Source: Sphingopyxis sp. OAS728
GTDB taxonomy: Bacteria; Pseudomonadota; Alphaproteobacteria; Sphingomonadales; Sphingomonadaceae
Direction of reading: 5' to 3'
Assembly: GCF_014873485.1 (NCBI RefSeq)
Contig: NZ_JADBDT010000001.1
Location: 4,396,501-4,460,500 of the forward strand
Length of the DNA: 64,000 nt
A program made the position numbers and the translations under genes. Below the pieces are notes generated by a model. It saw only the letters and a program-made list of their open reading frames with translations. It searched no databases and was not told where the DNA came from. This document shows, piece after piece, positions 26,378 through 34,616 of this stretch. Position 1 is the stretch's first letter. Each line of letters starts with the position of its first letter.

Positions 26378-26412
26378 GGTAAACGTTGACCGGGAATCGG
26401 TAAACGTTGACA
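26378..26412. promoter_or_regulatory. Tandem LacI-type operators before the GH3 gene
   Basis: GGTAAACGTTGACC (26378-26391) and GGTAAACGTTGACA (26399-26412) are near-perfect palindromes of the LacI/GalR class centred on AACGTT. They are 21 bases apart, two helical turns. A TTGACT box at 26356-26361 would place the -10 region in the first copy, so binding should repress transcription. Confidence 0.65.
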
Positions 26413-26431
26413 TAAGAATTGGGGAGAGGGG

Positions 26432-28948
26432 ATGATTTTGCCGCGCGGGGCTCTCATGGCGCTCGGGGTCACGTCGCTCGCGACGTGGGCTTCGGTGTCC
26501 CTCATCACGATCGCCGCTGCCCAGGCTCCGACCGCTGGCCCTTCGGCGAGCGCCGAGGCGAATCCCGATAACTGGCCGGCGCGCGCCGCGACGCTCGCGC
26601 CCGATCCGGCGATCGAACGACGCATCGACGAGCTGATCGCGGCGATGTCGCTCGAGCAGAAGGTGGGCCAGATCATCCAGGCCGATATCGGCAGCGTGAC
26701 CCCCGACGACGTCTACCGCTATCATCTGGGCTCGGTGCTCAATGGCGGCAATTCCGACCCGGGTGGCCGCTACAATGCGCCGGCAAGGGACTGGCTCGCC
26801 GCGGCCGACGCCTTCTATGCCGCCTCGATGAAGCCGAATGGCAGGCTGCCGCGCATCCCGGTGATCTGGGGTAGCGATGCCGTCCATGGCCACAACAATG
26901 TGGTCGGCGCGACGCTCTTCCCGCACAATATCGGCCTCGGTGCCGCGCGCAATCCCGAGCTCATCCGCCGCATCGGCGCCGCCACCGCCATCGAGATGCG
27001 CGTTACGGGGCTCGACTGGACCTTCGCGCCGACGCTCGCCGTCGTGCGCGATGACCGCTGGGGGCGGACATACGAGGGTTTCGGCGAAACGCCCGAGATC
27101 GCGACAAGCTATGCCGCCCCGTTGATCGAGGGTCTGCAAGGCAAGACCGGCGACAAGGACTGGCTGCGCGGCGCGCACATCATCGCCACCGCCAAGCATT
27201 TCCTCGGAGATGGCGGCACGCACGGCGGCAGGGACCAGGGCGATGCGCAAATGCCCGAGGCCGAGCTGCGTGACCTCTTCAGCCCGCCCTATCTTCCCGC
27301 CCTCGATGCCGGCGTCCAGTCGGTGATGGTGAGCTTTTCGAGCTGGAACGGCGTCAAAATGCACGGCAACCGGTCGCTCCTGACAGGCGTCATGAAGCAC
27401 CGCTGGGACTTCGACGGGTTTCTCGTCGGCGACTGGAACGGCCATGGACAGGTGGCAGGCTGCACGGCGACCGACTGCGCCGGATCGGCCGTCGCCGGGC
27501 TCGACATGTATATGGCGCCCGACGGCTGGAAGGAGCTGTATCGCACCACGCTCGCCCATGCGCGCGACGGCAGCCTGCCGGTCGCGCGGCTCGACGACGC
27601 GGTCCGCCGGATCCTGCGCGTCAAGCTTCGCGCCGGACTCTTCGAGGCCGGCAAGCCGTCGTCGAGGCCCTTTGGCGGGCGCTTCGAACTTCTCGGCGGC
27701 CCGGACCATCGCGCCCTGGCGCGCGAGGCGGTGCGCGAATCGCTCGTGCTCCTGAAGAATGCGGGAAGCCTGCTGCCGCTGAAACCGGGTGCCAGCATTC
27801 TCGTCGCGGGCGACGGCGCCGACAATCTCACCAAGCAGACGGGCGGCTGGACGCTGAGCTGGCAGGGGACCGGAACGAAGCGCAGCGATTTTCCCAATGC
27901 GCAGTCGATCTGGGAAGGGATCGACGCCGAGGTGAAGGCGGCGGGCGGATCAGCCACCCTGTCGGCCGAAGGCCGCTACAGCCGGAAGCCCGACGTTGCG
28001 ATCGTCATATTCGGCGAGGATCCTTACGCCGAATTTCAAGGCGACCGTCCCGACGTCGGTTATGACGATGCGAAAAACCTGGCGCTGCTGCGCTCCTTCA
28101 AGGCAGCGGGCATCCCGACCGTTTCCGTGTTCCTTTCGGGGCGCGCAATGTGGGTCAATCCTTTCCTCAATGCCTCGGACGCCTTCATTGCGGCGTGGCT
28201 TCCGGGCTCCGAAGGCGGCGGCGTTGCCGACATGCTTTTCGGCAAGGCGGATTTTCGCGGGAAGCTGCCCTACAGCTGGCCGAAGTCGAGCGACCAGACC
28301 GCCGTCAACTTGGGCGATACGGATTATGACCCGCTCTTTGCTTATGGCTTCGGACTGACCTTTGCCGACATGGGGGACCTCGCTCCTCTGCCCGAGACCC
28401 GCGTCGGCGCGGCCATAGCCGACCCCGGAGTGCTCTTCGCCTCCGGAAAGCCCGGAAGCGGGCGGCGGCTACTGCTCGGAGCACCCGGTGCGCTTTCCAC
28501 CAATCCAGGGTCCGAACTGATCGAGGCACGCGGCGCTGACCGCGCCGCGCAGGAGGATTCGGTGCGGCTTCGCTGGACCGGTGCGGGCCCCGCCGTCGCA
28601 GCGATCGTCCAGGATGCGCCCGCTGACCTGTCGCGTCAGTCGAACGGCGATCTTGCGCTCGAGCTCGAACTCAGGGTCGACGCGCCGCCTTCGGCCGAGG
28701 TCAGCCTGGTCATGGGGTGCGGGTCGCAGTGCGCCGGGGGCTTCCCCCTGCGGGCGATGCTCGCGGAGGCCGCGAAGACGGCCAAATGGACGCGGTTCGC
28801 GATCCCGCTTCGCTGCTTCGAAAAGGCCGGCGTCGACATGAGGCGCGTCGAGACGCCGCTCAGTATCGCCACGTCGGGAACGCTCGACTTTGTCCTGTCC
28901 TCGGCGCGGATCGTCTCGCCGTCGGGACCGGTACTGCAATGCAAATAA
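26432..28948 (+). CDS. GH3 beta-glucosidase (exo-1,4-beta-glucosidase, CelD-like)
   Basis: An 838-residue exported enzyme with a signal peptide near residues 1-30. The GH3 N-terminal barrel runs from LSLEQKVGQ-type sequence (SLEQKVGQIIQADIGSVTPD) through LPRIPVIWGSDAVHGHNNVV and IIATAKHFLGDGGTHGGRDQ to GFLVGDWNGHG, where D334 is the expected nucleophile. The C-terminal alpha/beta sandwich holds LVLLKNAGSLLPLK and AWLPGSEGGGVADMLFG, and an extra ~170-residue C-terminal domain follows. It releases glucose from cello-oligosaccharides in the periplasm. It is followed by a TonB receptor after 22 bases, forming an operon under the tandem operators. Confidence 0.94.
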   Translation: MILPRGALMALGVTSLATWASVSLITIAAAQAPTAGPSASAEANPDNWPARAATLAPDPAIERRIDELIAAMSLEQKVGQIIQADIGSVTPDDVYRYHLGSVLNGGNSDPGGRYNAPARDWLAAADAFYAASMKPNGRLPRIPVIWGSDAVHGHNNVVGATLFPHNIGLGAARNPELIRRIGAATAIEMRVTGLDWTFAPTLAVVRDDRWGRTYEGFGETPEIATSYAAPLIEGLQGKTGDKDWLRGAHIIATAKHFLGDGGTHGGRDQGDAQMPEAELRDLFSPPYLPALDAGVQSVMVSFSSWNGVKMHGNRSLLTGVMKHRWDFDGFLVGDWNGHGQVAGCTATDCAGSAVAGLDMYMAPDGWKELYRTTLAHARDGSLPVARLDDAVRRILRVKLRAGLFEAGKPSSRPFGGRFELLGGPDHRALAREAVRESLVLLKNAGSLLPLKPGASILVAGDGADNLTKQTGGWTLSWQGTGTKRSDFPNAQSIWEGIDAEVKAAGGSATLSAEGRYSRKPDVAIVIFGEDPYAEFQGDRPDVGYDDAKNLALLRSFKAAGIPTVSVFLSGRAMWVNPFLNASDAFIAAWLPGSEGGGVADMLFGKADFRGKLPYSWPKSSDQTAVNLGDTDYDPLFAYGFGLTFADMGDLAPLPETRVGAAIADPGVLFASGKPGSGRRLLLGAPGALSTNPGSELIEARGADRAAQEDSVRLRWTGAGPAVAAIVQDAPADLSRQSNGDLALELELRVDAPPSAEVSLVMGCGSQCAGGFPLRAMLAEAAKTAKWTRFAIPLRCFEKAGVDMRRVETPLSIATSGTLDFVLSSARIVSPSGPVLQCK

Positions 28949-28970
28949 GACTGATAAAAGGGAGGATCAA

Positions 28971-31598
28971 ATGAACAGGGACAAATTGATGCGCGCCGCG
29001 CTGCTGGGGCTGCTTTCGACGGCCGCGGCACTGCCCGCGCACGCGCAGGAAGCCGGGCGAGAGGATAGCGCGCGCGACGACCGTGACGAGATCATCGTCA
29101 CCGCGAACCGCCGCGCGGAAAATTCGCAGGACGTCTCGGGCGTCGTACAGGCGCTCGGCGCCGAACAATTGCGTCAGGACGGGATCGCCGAGCTTCGCCA
29201 GCTGCAGGTCGCGGTACCGGGTCTCAGCATCGCAAACCAGGAAGGCAATGTCGAAATCTTCATTCGCGGCGTCGGCTCGGCGAACAACACCGAGCTTGGC
29301 GACCCCGGCGCCGCGCCGCACCTCAACGGCACCTATATTCCGCGCCCGCGCGGGCTCGGGCTGATGTTCTACGACCTCGACCGCGTCGAGGTGAACAAGG
29401 GTCCGCAAGGCACACTCTACGGCCGCAACGCGCTCGCCGGCACGCTCAATATCATCACCGCCAAACCGCGCCTCGGCGAGTTCAGCGGCTATGCGCAGGC
29501 CGAAATCGCCAATCGCTCGTCCTATGGTGCCGAGGGGGCGATCAATATTCCTCTGGGCGAAACTTTCGCGCTCCGCGCGGCGGGCTATTATATCAACCGC
29601 GACTATGGCTTCAAAAATGTCTCGACCGGCGCGCCGGCGAGCGGCCTCAAACCGGCGGGTCTCGAGGAAAATTACGCCGGGCGCCTGTCGCTGCTCTGGG
29701 AACCCGACGAACGGCTCAGCATCTCGATCGTCGGCGACTATGGCAAGGAGACCGGAACCGGCTATCCGGGTGCCAATATCTTCAGCGCCGTCGTCGCAAG
29801 CGGCCTGCGTCCCGACAAGCTCGATCTCAAACATGTCGTCTACCGCGGCCTCCAGGGCGACATGGAGAATGAGCTCTGGGGGATCCAGGGCAAGATCAAC
29901 TATGATTTCGGAAGCTTCGGCGCCGAACTGACCGGCAGCTATCGCTCGGTCGATTTCTACCAGGTCAACGCGTCGAGCGACGGAATCGATTTTCCGGGAC
30001 GCGACCTCTCGGCGGTCCAATATGACAATTATTCGGGCAATTTCTGGCAGACGAAGTCGAAGAGCCAGGTCTATGAGGCGCGCCTCTTTGCCAATGATGA
30101 CCAGGCCCTGCGCTGGAACCTCGGCGCCTTCTATTTCAAGGAAGATCAGGCCGTCGGTTATCTCGCGCTCGCCGACCGGGGCTATTGCTGCTATTCGGCG
30201 ACCGAGTTCACGATGCCGGATGTCAATGGCGAGAGCTATGCCTTCTACGCCGACGGTAGCTATGACGTCACCGATCGCCTGCGCATCCTCGCGGGCATCC
30301 GCTACACCGAAGAAAAGAAGTCGCGCTACGGGATCGGCGGCAACTGGGCGCTGACGCTCGGGGGCGAAAACTTCGATTGCTGTTTCGCAACCCGCGTCGG
30401 CACCGAAGGCTTCCGGCCCGCGCTGCTCGATCGGCCCAATTTCGATGTCAGCAATATCACCACGCCGCAGGGCATGGCGCAGTTCCTGATCGAAGGGGTC
30501 AAGACGCCGGGCCTTCGCGACACGCTGATCGGCCAGATCGGCGCGATCGCGAGCGGCACCAATCCCAATGGCACCTGCATCGACCGGCCCGATATCGACA
30601 ATGGCTTCGTCAACTGCCCGGCGCTCAATCCTTCCGACCGCAATGGCGGCTTCAGCTATGCGAACCTGACCATCCCCGGTCAGCAGAGCGGCAGCTCGAA
30701 GTTCGATTTCATCGATTGGCGGCTCGGCCTCGAATATGACCTTAGCGACGACCATATGCTCTACGCCAAGGTCTCGACGGGTCACAAGTCGGGCGGCTTC
30801 AACGACAGTTTCAGCGGCTCGCCGATCCCCGAGACCTTCAGCCCCGAAAAGCTGCTGGTCTATGAAATCGGTACCCGCAACAGCTTCGACGTCTTCGGGC
30901 GCCGCGCGGTCTTCAACCTGACCGGCTTCTACTACGACTATTCAAACCAGGTCTTCCAGGACCTCACCTGCATCAATCTCGACAGCACCCAGACGCCGCC
31001 CGTCTGCAACGGCTATTCGCTCGTCAACCGCAACATCGGCGCGTCGCGGATTTACGGAGGGGAAGCGGAGCTTCGCTTGAAGCTGCCGGGCAACTTCGGG
31101 CTCGATATCAACGCGGCCTATCTCGATACCAAGGTGACACGGGGGACCGTCGCCGATGCGCGCGCGCAGGACTTCGGCGCCGGCGGTAATTCGCCGCTGA
31201 TCAGCCTTGTCGGCAATCGTCTCCCGCTGGCGTCCAAGCTCAACGTCAGCGCCCGCCTCTCGCAATGGTTCGACGTGGGGCCGGGGCGGCTCGATTGGCA
31301 GGCCCTGTTGAACTATCGTTCGTCCTACTTCCTCAGCCAGTTCAACGAGGATGATATCGTCTTCCTCGACGGGACCCGGCAGAGCGCCTTTGCCGCGGGC
31401 TTTCCCGATCGTCAGAAGGGGTATGCGACGCTCAACCTCGGCATCGGCTATACGATCGACAATTTTCGCCTCGAAGCCTGGGCGAGCAATTTCCTCGATG
31501 AAGAGGTCTCGCAAAAGGCGCTCGTTGGATCGTCGCTCAATATCCGCTTCCTCAATGATGCGCGGAGCTACGGTCTTCGCCTTCGCGTGAATTTCTAG
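28971..31598 (+). CDS. TonB-dependent outer membrane receptor (beta-glucan locus)
   Basis: An 875-residue precursor with signal peptide (ALPAHAQ cleavage). A TonB-box-like DEIIVTANRR precedes the plug (FIRGVGSANNTELGDPGAAP; VNKGPQGTLYGRNALAG), and the barrel ends in SYGLRLRVNF with a terminal phenylalanine. GGGAGG sets the start. Its operon position after the GH3 gene implies uptake of oligosaccharides across the outer membrane. Confidence 0.95.
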   Translation: MNRDKLMRAALLGLLSTAAALPAHAQEAGREDSARDDRDEIIVTANRRAENSQDVSGVVQALGAEQLRQDGIAELRQLQVAVPGLSIANQEGNVEIFIRGVGSANNTELGDPGAAPHLNGTYIPRPRGLGLMFYDLDRVEVNKGPQGTLYGRNALAGTLNIITAKPRLGEFSGYAQAEIANRSSYGAEGAINIPLGETFALRAAGYYINRDYGFKNVSTGAPASGLKPAGLEENYAGRLSLLWEPDERLSISIVGDYGKETGTGYPGANIFSAVVASGLRPDKLDLKHVVYRGLQGDMENELWGIQGKINYDFGSFGAELTGSYRSVDFYQVNASSDGIDFPGRDLSAVQYDNYSGNFWQTKSKSQVYEARLFANDDQALRWNLGAFYFKEDQAVGYLALADRGYCCYSATEFTMPDVNGESYAFYADGSYDVTDRLRILAGIRYTEEKKSRYGIGGNWALTLGGENFDCCFATRVGTEGFRPALLDRPNFDVSNITTPQGMAQFLIEGVKTPGLRDTLIGQIGAIASGTNPNGTCIDRPDIDNGFVNCPALNPSDRNGGFSYANLTIPGQQSGSSKFDFIDWRLGLEYDLSDDHMLYAKVSTGHKSGGFNDSFSGSPIPETFSPEKLLVYEIGTRNSFDVFGRRAVFNLTGFYYDYSNQVFQDLTCINLDSTQTPPVCNGYSLVNRNIGASRIYGGEAELRLKLPGNFGLDINAAYLDTKVTRGTVADARAQDFGAGGNSPLISLVGNRLPLASKLNVSARLSQWFDVGPGRLDWQALLNYRSSYFLSQFNEDDIVFLDGTRQSAFAAGFPDRQKGYATLNLGIGYTIDNFRLEAWASNFLDEEVSQKALVGSSLNIRFLNDARSYGLRLRVNF

Positions 31599-31608
31599 CA
31601 AAAAGGGG

Positions 31609-31643
31609 GCAGCCGTCCGGGCCGCGCAATGGCACGGACGGCT
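31609..31643 (+). terminator. Hairpin after the TonB receptor gene
   Basis: CAGCCGTCCG and CGGACGGCTG form a perfect 10-bp stem around a 15-base loop, 10 bases after the stop codon. Only a weak TAATT follows, so it may act as a terminator or mRNA-stabilising hairpin. Confidence 0.55.
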
Positions 31644-31876
31644 GTAATTGGACGTGCTCCAGCGGCCGCTTGACGCTCGCATCTCGCGACGAGAAGGCGC
31701 CTCGCTAGAGGCATTGCCCGACGCGACTGCAAACACGGTCGGCGACCGAAAGCCGGCAATCCGGAACCGGCCGGAGAAACGCGGTTGCCCTTCGCCGCGC
31801 TCTGCATCCAAATGCCATCGAGCGACCGTCTAAGAGCTGGTGCAGCTTCAGGCGCCTGGCAAATTTGGAGATAGTG

Positions 31877-32749
31877 ATGCGATGTTTGCTCGTCGTGCCG
31901 ATGTTTTTGATGACTGCGGCGATCGCCCATGCCGAAGCACGGGACGCGAATTCCGTAGATGGCCGCTTCGACATCGGCGGGCGCTTTATCCAGCTGACGT
32001 GTCTCGGGGCGGGCGCCCCCACCGTCGTCGTCGATGCGGGGATGGGGACAGCGCCTGCCGAAGATCCCGGGTGGCGGGTGATCGCAGCCAGGGTCGCCGA
32101 ACACACCCGTATCTGTCTATACGACCGGGCCGGCCTTGGCGCGAGTGACGCGGCGCCCGAACGCGTCCGCACCAGCGCTGACGCCGCGGCCGATCTGCGC
32201 AAGGTTCTCGAAGAGGCGAAAGTAGCAGGGCCGTACCTCCTCGTCGGGCATTCGATCGGCGGATTGCACGCACAGGTTTTCGCAAGCCTGTATCCGGAAG
32301 ACACCGCAGGGCTCGTGCTCGTATCGTCGACCCATCCCGACCAGATCGTTACCTGGCTATCGGTTCTGCCATCCCCGGTCCCGGATGAAGAAAAGCCTGT
32401 CACCGAGGCGCGCAACTTCCTGACGGCAATGGCCAAGGATCCGGCGAAGAACGAAGAGAGGCTCGACTTCAAGGCCAGCGCCGCTCAGGCGCGGGCGTTC
32501 CGCTCGCTCGGATCCAGGCCGCTGGTCATCGCGACCCATAGCGTGAATTACCGGATGGTTCCGGGCTTGTCGGAACCGCTCGCCGTCAAGCTCGAGGCGG
32601 CGACCCAGGCGATGCAGCGAGACCTGCTCGCCCGCTCTTCGCGCGCGAAGCAGAATATTTCCCGAACTGCCGGGCACGGCCTTCCGCACGAGGATCCCGC
32701 CTTCGTCGTCGACAATATTCTCGAAGCTGTCGGGATGGCCAGAAAATGA
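31877..32749 (+). CDS. Exported alpha/beta hydrolase
   Basis: A 290-residue protein with a signal peptide (MRCLLVVPMFLMTAAIAHAE). The alpha/beta hydrolase fold shows VVVDAGMGTAPAEDPGW (oxyanion region), LLVGHSIGGLHAQV with the nucleophile elbow GHSIG, and a late AGHGLPHEDP that supplies the histidine. Substrate unknown; related proteins include periplasmic esterases. GGAG six bases upstream fixes the start. It stands alone after the beta-glucan operon. Confidence 0.88.
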   Translation: MRCLLVVPMFLMTAAIAHAEARDANSVDGRFDIGGRFIQLTCLGAGAPTVVVDAGMGTAPAEDPGWRVIAARVAEHTRICLYDRAGLGASDAAPERVRTSADAAADLRKVLEEAKVAGPYLLVGHSIGGLHAQVFASLYPEDTAGLVLVSSTHPDQIVTWLSVLPSPVPDEEKPVTEARNFLTAMAKDPAKNEERLDFKASAAQARAFRSLGSRPLVIATHSVNYRMVPGLSEPLAVKLEAATQAMQRDLLARSSRAKQNISRTAGHGLPHEDPAFVVDNILEAVGMARK

Positions 32750-32857
32750 TGCTGGCTTCGAGATCGTCCGCCTGGGATAATTTTCAAGCCGATGCGAACC
32801 GGCCTCGATCGGCCAGTCTGAGCCGCTTGCCCGACGCTGTGTTTCCTACGCCATGGC

Positions 32858-33595
32858 TTATTGAACCGCGATGAGGACCAGGCTCGCGTTGTCGCTGCCA
32901 TCCAGGACCAATGCCTCGTCAAGAATATGCTGAGCGAGCAATTCGATCGGTTGCGCGGCGACTGGCCGCTCGCCCAGAGAGCGCGATACGCCGTCCGAAC
33001 ACAGCAAGATTATATCGCCTGGCAGAACGGGCAACGCGGCATGATCGATGCTCACCTTGCTCTCTACTCCAAGCGCGCGCGTGATGACGTTCGCCTGAGG
33101 ATGCCGCATCGCGGCTTCGGAAGACAGCGCCCCCGCATCCACCATCTGTTGGACGACACTATGGTCGCGCGTCAGCAGTTGCGGGGCCCCGCTCCGGATC
33201 CGGTACGCGCGGCTGTCGCCTGCCCAGAACAGATCGAGATTGCCGCCTGCGATCAGCGCTGCCACGATTGTCGTACCGCTGCGCCTGTCTTTACAATCGA
33301 ACCTGGCGAAAATCTCCGCATTTGCAGATTGCAGCGCACTCAGGACGCCATCGGCGCGAGGCACGGCCAATCTGTCGAGGCGATCGATCGCCATCTGCGC
33401 CGCTACGTCGCCCGAGGAATGTCCACCCATGCCGTCGGCGACCGCCCACAATCCACGCTCCGGTCGATCGAGAATACGGTCCTCGTTGATCGTCCTGACC
33501 TTGCCAACATGGGTTCGCGACACCGAGCGGATTGCGGTGGCGTCTTCCTGTTGTCCCGGAGAACGGCCCGCGCCAAAGATTCTCGAAAAGATCAT
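32858..33595 (-). CDS. PP2C family Ser/Thr phosphatase (PppA/Stp1-like)
   Basis: A 245-residue phosphatase with the metal-binding motifs of PP2C: VRTINEDRILDRPERGLWAV, ADGMGGHSSGDVAAQ, SGTTIVAAL, WAGDSRAYRIRSG, LTRDHSVVQQMVDAG, LLCSDGVSRSL and SDNASLVLI. In type VI secretion the PppA phosphatase reverses phosphorylation of the FHA protein. Here its ATG overlaps the FHA stop codon (ATGA), so the two are translationally coupled. It is the last gene of the five-gene operon. Confidence 0.93.
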   Translation of the reverse strand: MIFSRIFGAGRSPGQQEDATAIRSVSRTHVGKVRTINEDRILDRPERGLWAVADGMGGHSSGDVAAQMAIDRLDRLAVPRADGVLSALQSANAEIFARFDCKDRRSGTTIVAALIAGGNLDLFWAGDSRAYRIRSGAPQLLTRDHSVVQQMVDAGALSSEAAMRHPQANVITRALGVESKVSIDHAALPVLPGDIILLCSDGVSRSLGERPVAAQPIELLAQHILDEALVLDGSDNASLVLIAVQ

Positions 33596-34605
33596 GGCCG
33601 ATCTTCTCCCCCGGCGACATCGGCCGCGCCGTACGCCTGAACGAAAGCCCGGTCGAGCACCCCCGATTTCCTGCCCTCGACTTCCTCGACCAGTTCGCGG
33701 TGCCGCCGCTCGAGCTCGTCGATCTGAGCCGCCGCCTTGTTCTGGAACAGGCCGGCTTTCACGTCAGCCAGCCTGGCTGGATCGCAGCGGTCGATGGCGG
33801 TGCGAAGGCTGCCGCGAAGTCCGGCGAAGGTCGAGACGAGGTGACGTTTGATGTCGCGAAAAGATGACTGAAGTGCTGCCGGACCTGAAAGGAAGCCGTG
33901 CGAGCCGCCGAGTATCAGATCGATCGCAAGCCTTTGCGTCGGTGCCCATTTGAACGGGTTATTGCCGGCACTTCCAATCGTCGTGAGCGTCATCTGGTAA
34001 TGAGCGCGCGCCTGATCGCGTTCGCTCATAAGATCGCCCACGCCCAGCACCATCTGACGATAGACGCCGCCGATACGGCGCATGATTTCGACGGGCTCTT
34101 CCGTCGAAAGCAGCGATGCATCCAGTCCCGCACCCTCGCAGAACGCCTCGAGGAGCGAGCCATTTGTGTCAGGTTTGATCCGAGCAGCAGCACAGCCTTT
34201 GTCCGTCCAGTCACTCGGGACGTCGAGCGAGTCGCCGAGAGGTGGCGTCAGCACCATCGTCCGCGTCTCATTGCCCGAAATGTCGCCATGTGGCGCCTCT
34301 ATTGCAACGATCCGGAAGTCGCCGAGCCGCGCGGCGAAAGGCAAGGCCAGGGCGATCGTCCTGTCTTGCGGAAGGCGCGCGCCGGTCGCTGCATCGAACA
34401 TCCCGTTGGCGCCCAGCGAACGCAGGGTCAGGCCTTGGTCCGCGACTGCAAATTCGCAATGCGTGCGCGATAACGCGCATTGCGGATCGACGATCGACCA
34501 GTCGGCGCCCTTATCGCGGCCGACCCGCAGCAGTCCGTCACGCAGGAGCCGCGCGTCGACGGGGTGGACGTCGTCGCTGCTGTCGAAGAGTTGCAACATG
34601 TACAT
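33592..34605 (-). CDS. FHA-domain protein, TagH/Fha1 type (type VI-associated)
   Basis: A 337-residue protein. Residues 5-95 are an FHA phosphothreonine-binding domain (LLRVGRDKGADWSIVDPQCA; LSRTHCEFAV). The C-terminal part matches the type VI-associated FHA proteins: FCEGAGLDASLL, MRRIGGVYRQMVLGVGDLMS, and NNPFKWAPTQRLAIDLILGG. In type VI systems Fha binds the kinase PpkA and relays threonine phosphorylation to the secretion apparatus. AGGAG seven bases upstream gives the start, and overlaps the kinase stop codon. No type VI structural gene is seen nearby. Confidence 0.87.
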   Translation of the reverse strand: MYMLQLFDSSDDVHPVDARLLRDGLLRVGRDKGADWSIVDPQCALSRTHCEFAVADQGLTLRSLGANGMFDAATGARLPQDRTIALALPFAARLGDFRIVAIEAPHGDISGNETRTMVLTPPLGDSLDVPSDWTDKGCAAARIKPDTNGSLLEAFCEGAGLDASLLSTEEPVEIMRRIGGVYRQMVLGVGDLMSERDQARAHYQMTLTTIGSAGNNPFKWAPTQRLAIDLILGGSHGFLSGPAALQSSFRDIKRHLVSTFAGLRGSLRTAIDRCDPARLADVKAGLFQNKAAAQIDELERRHRELVEEVEGRKSGVLDRAFVQAYGAADVAGGEDRP

Positions 34606-34616
34606 CAAATTGCTCC

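Noticed and set aside
28860..30785. A 641-codon open frame on the minus strand
   Set aside because: It is antisense to the GH3 and TonB receptor genes, lacks domain motifs, and arises from high GC content in the third codon position of the real genes.
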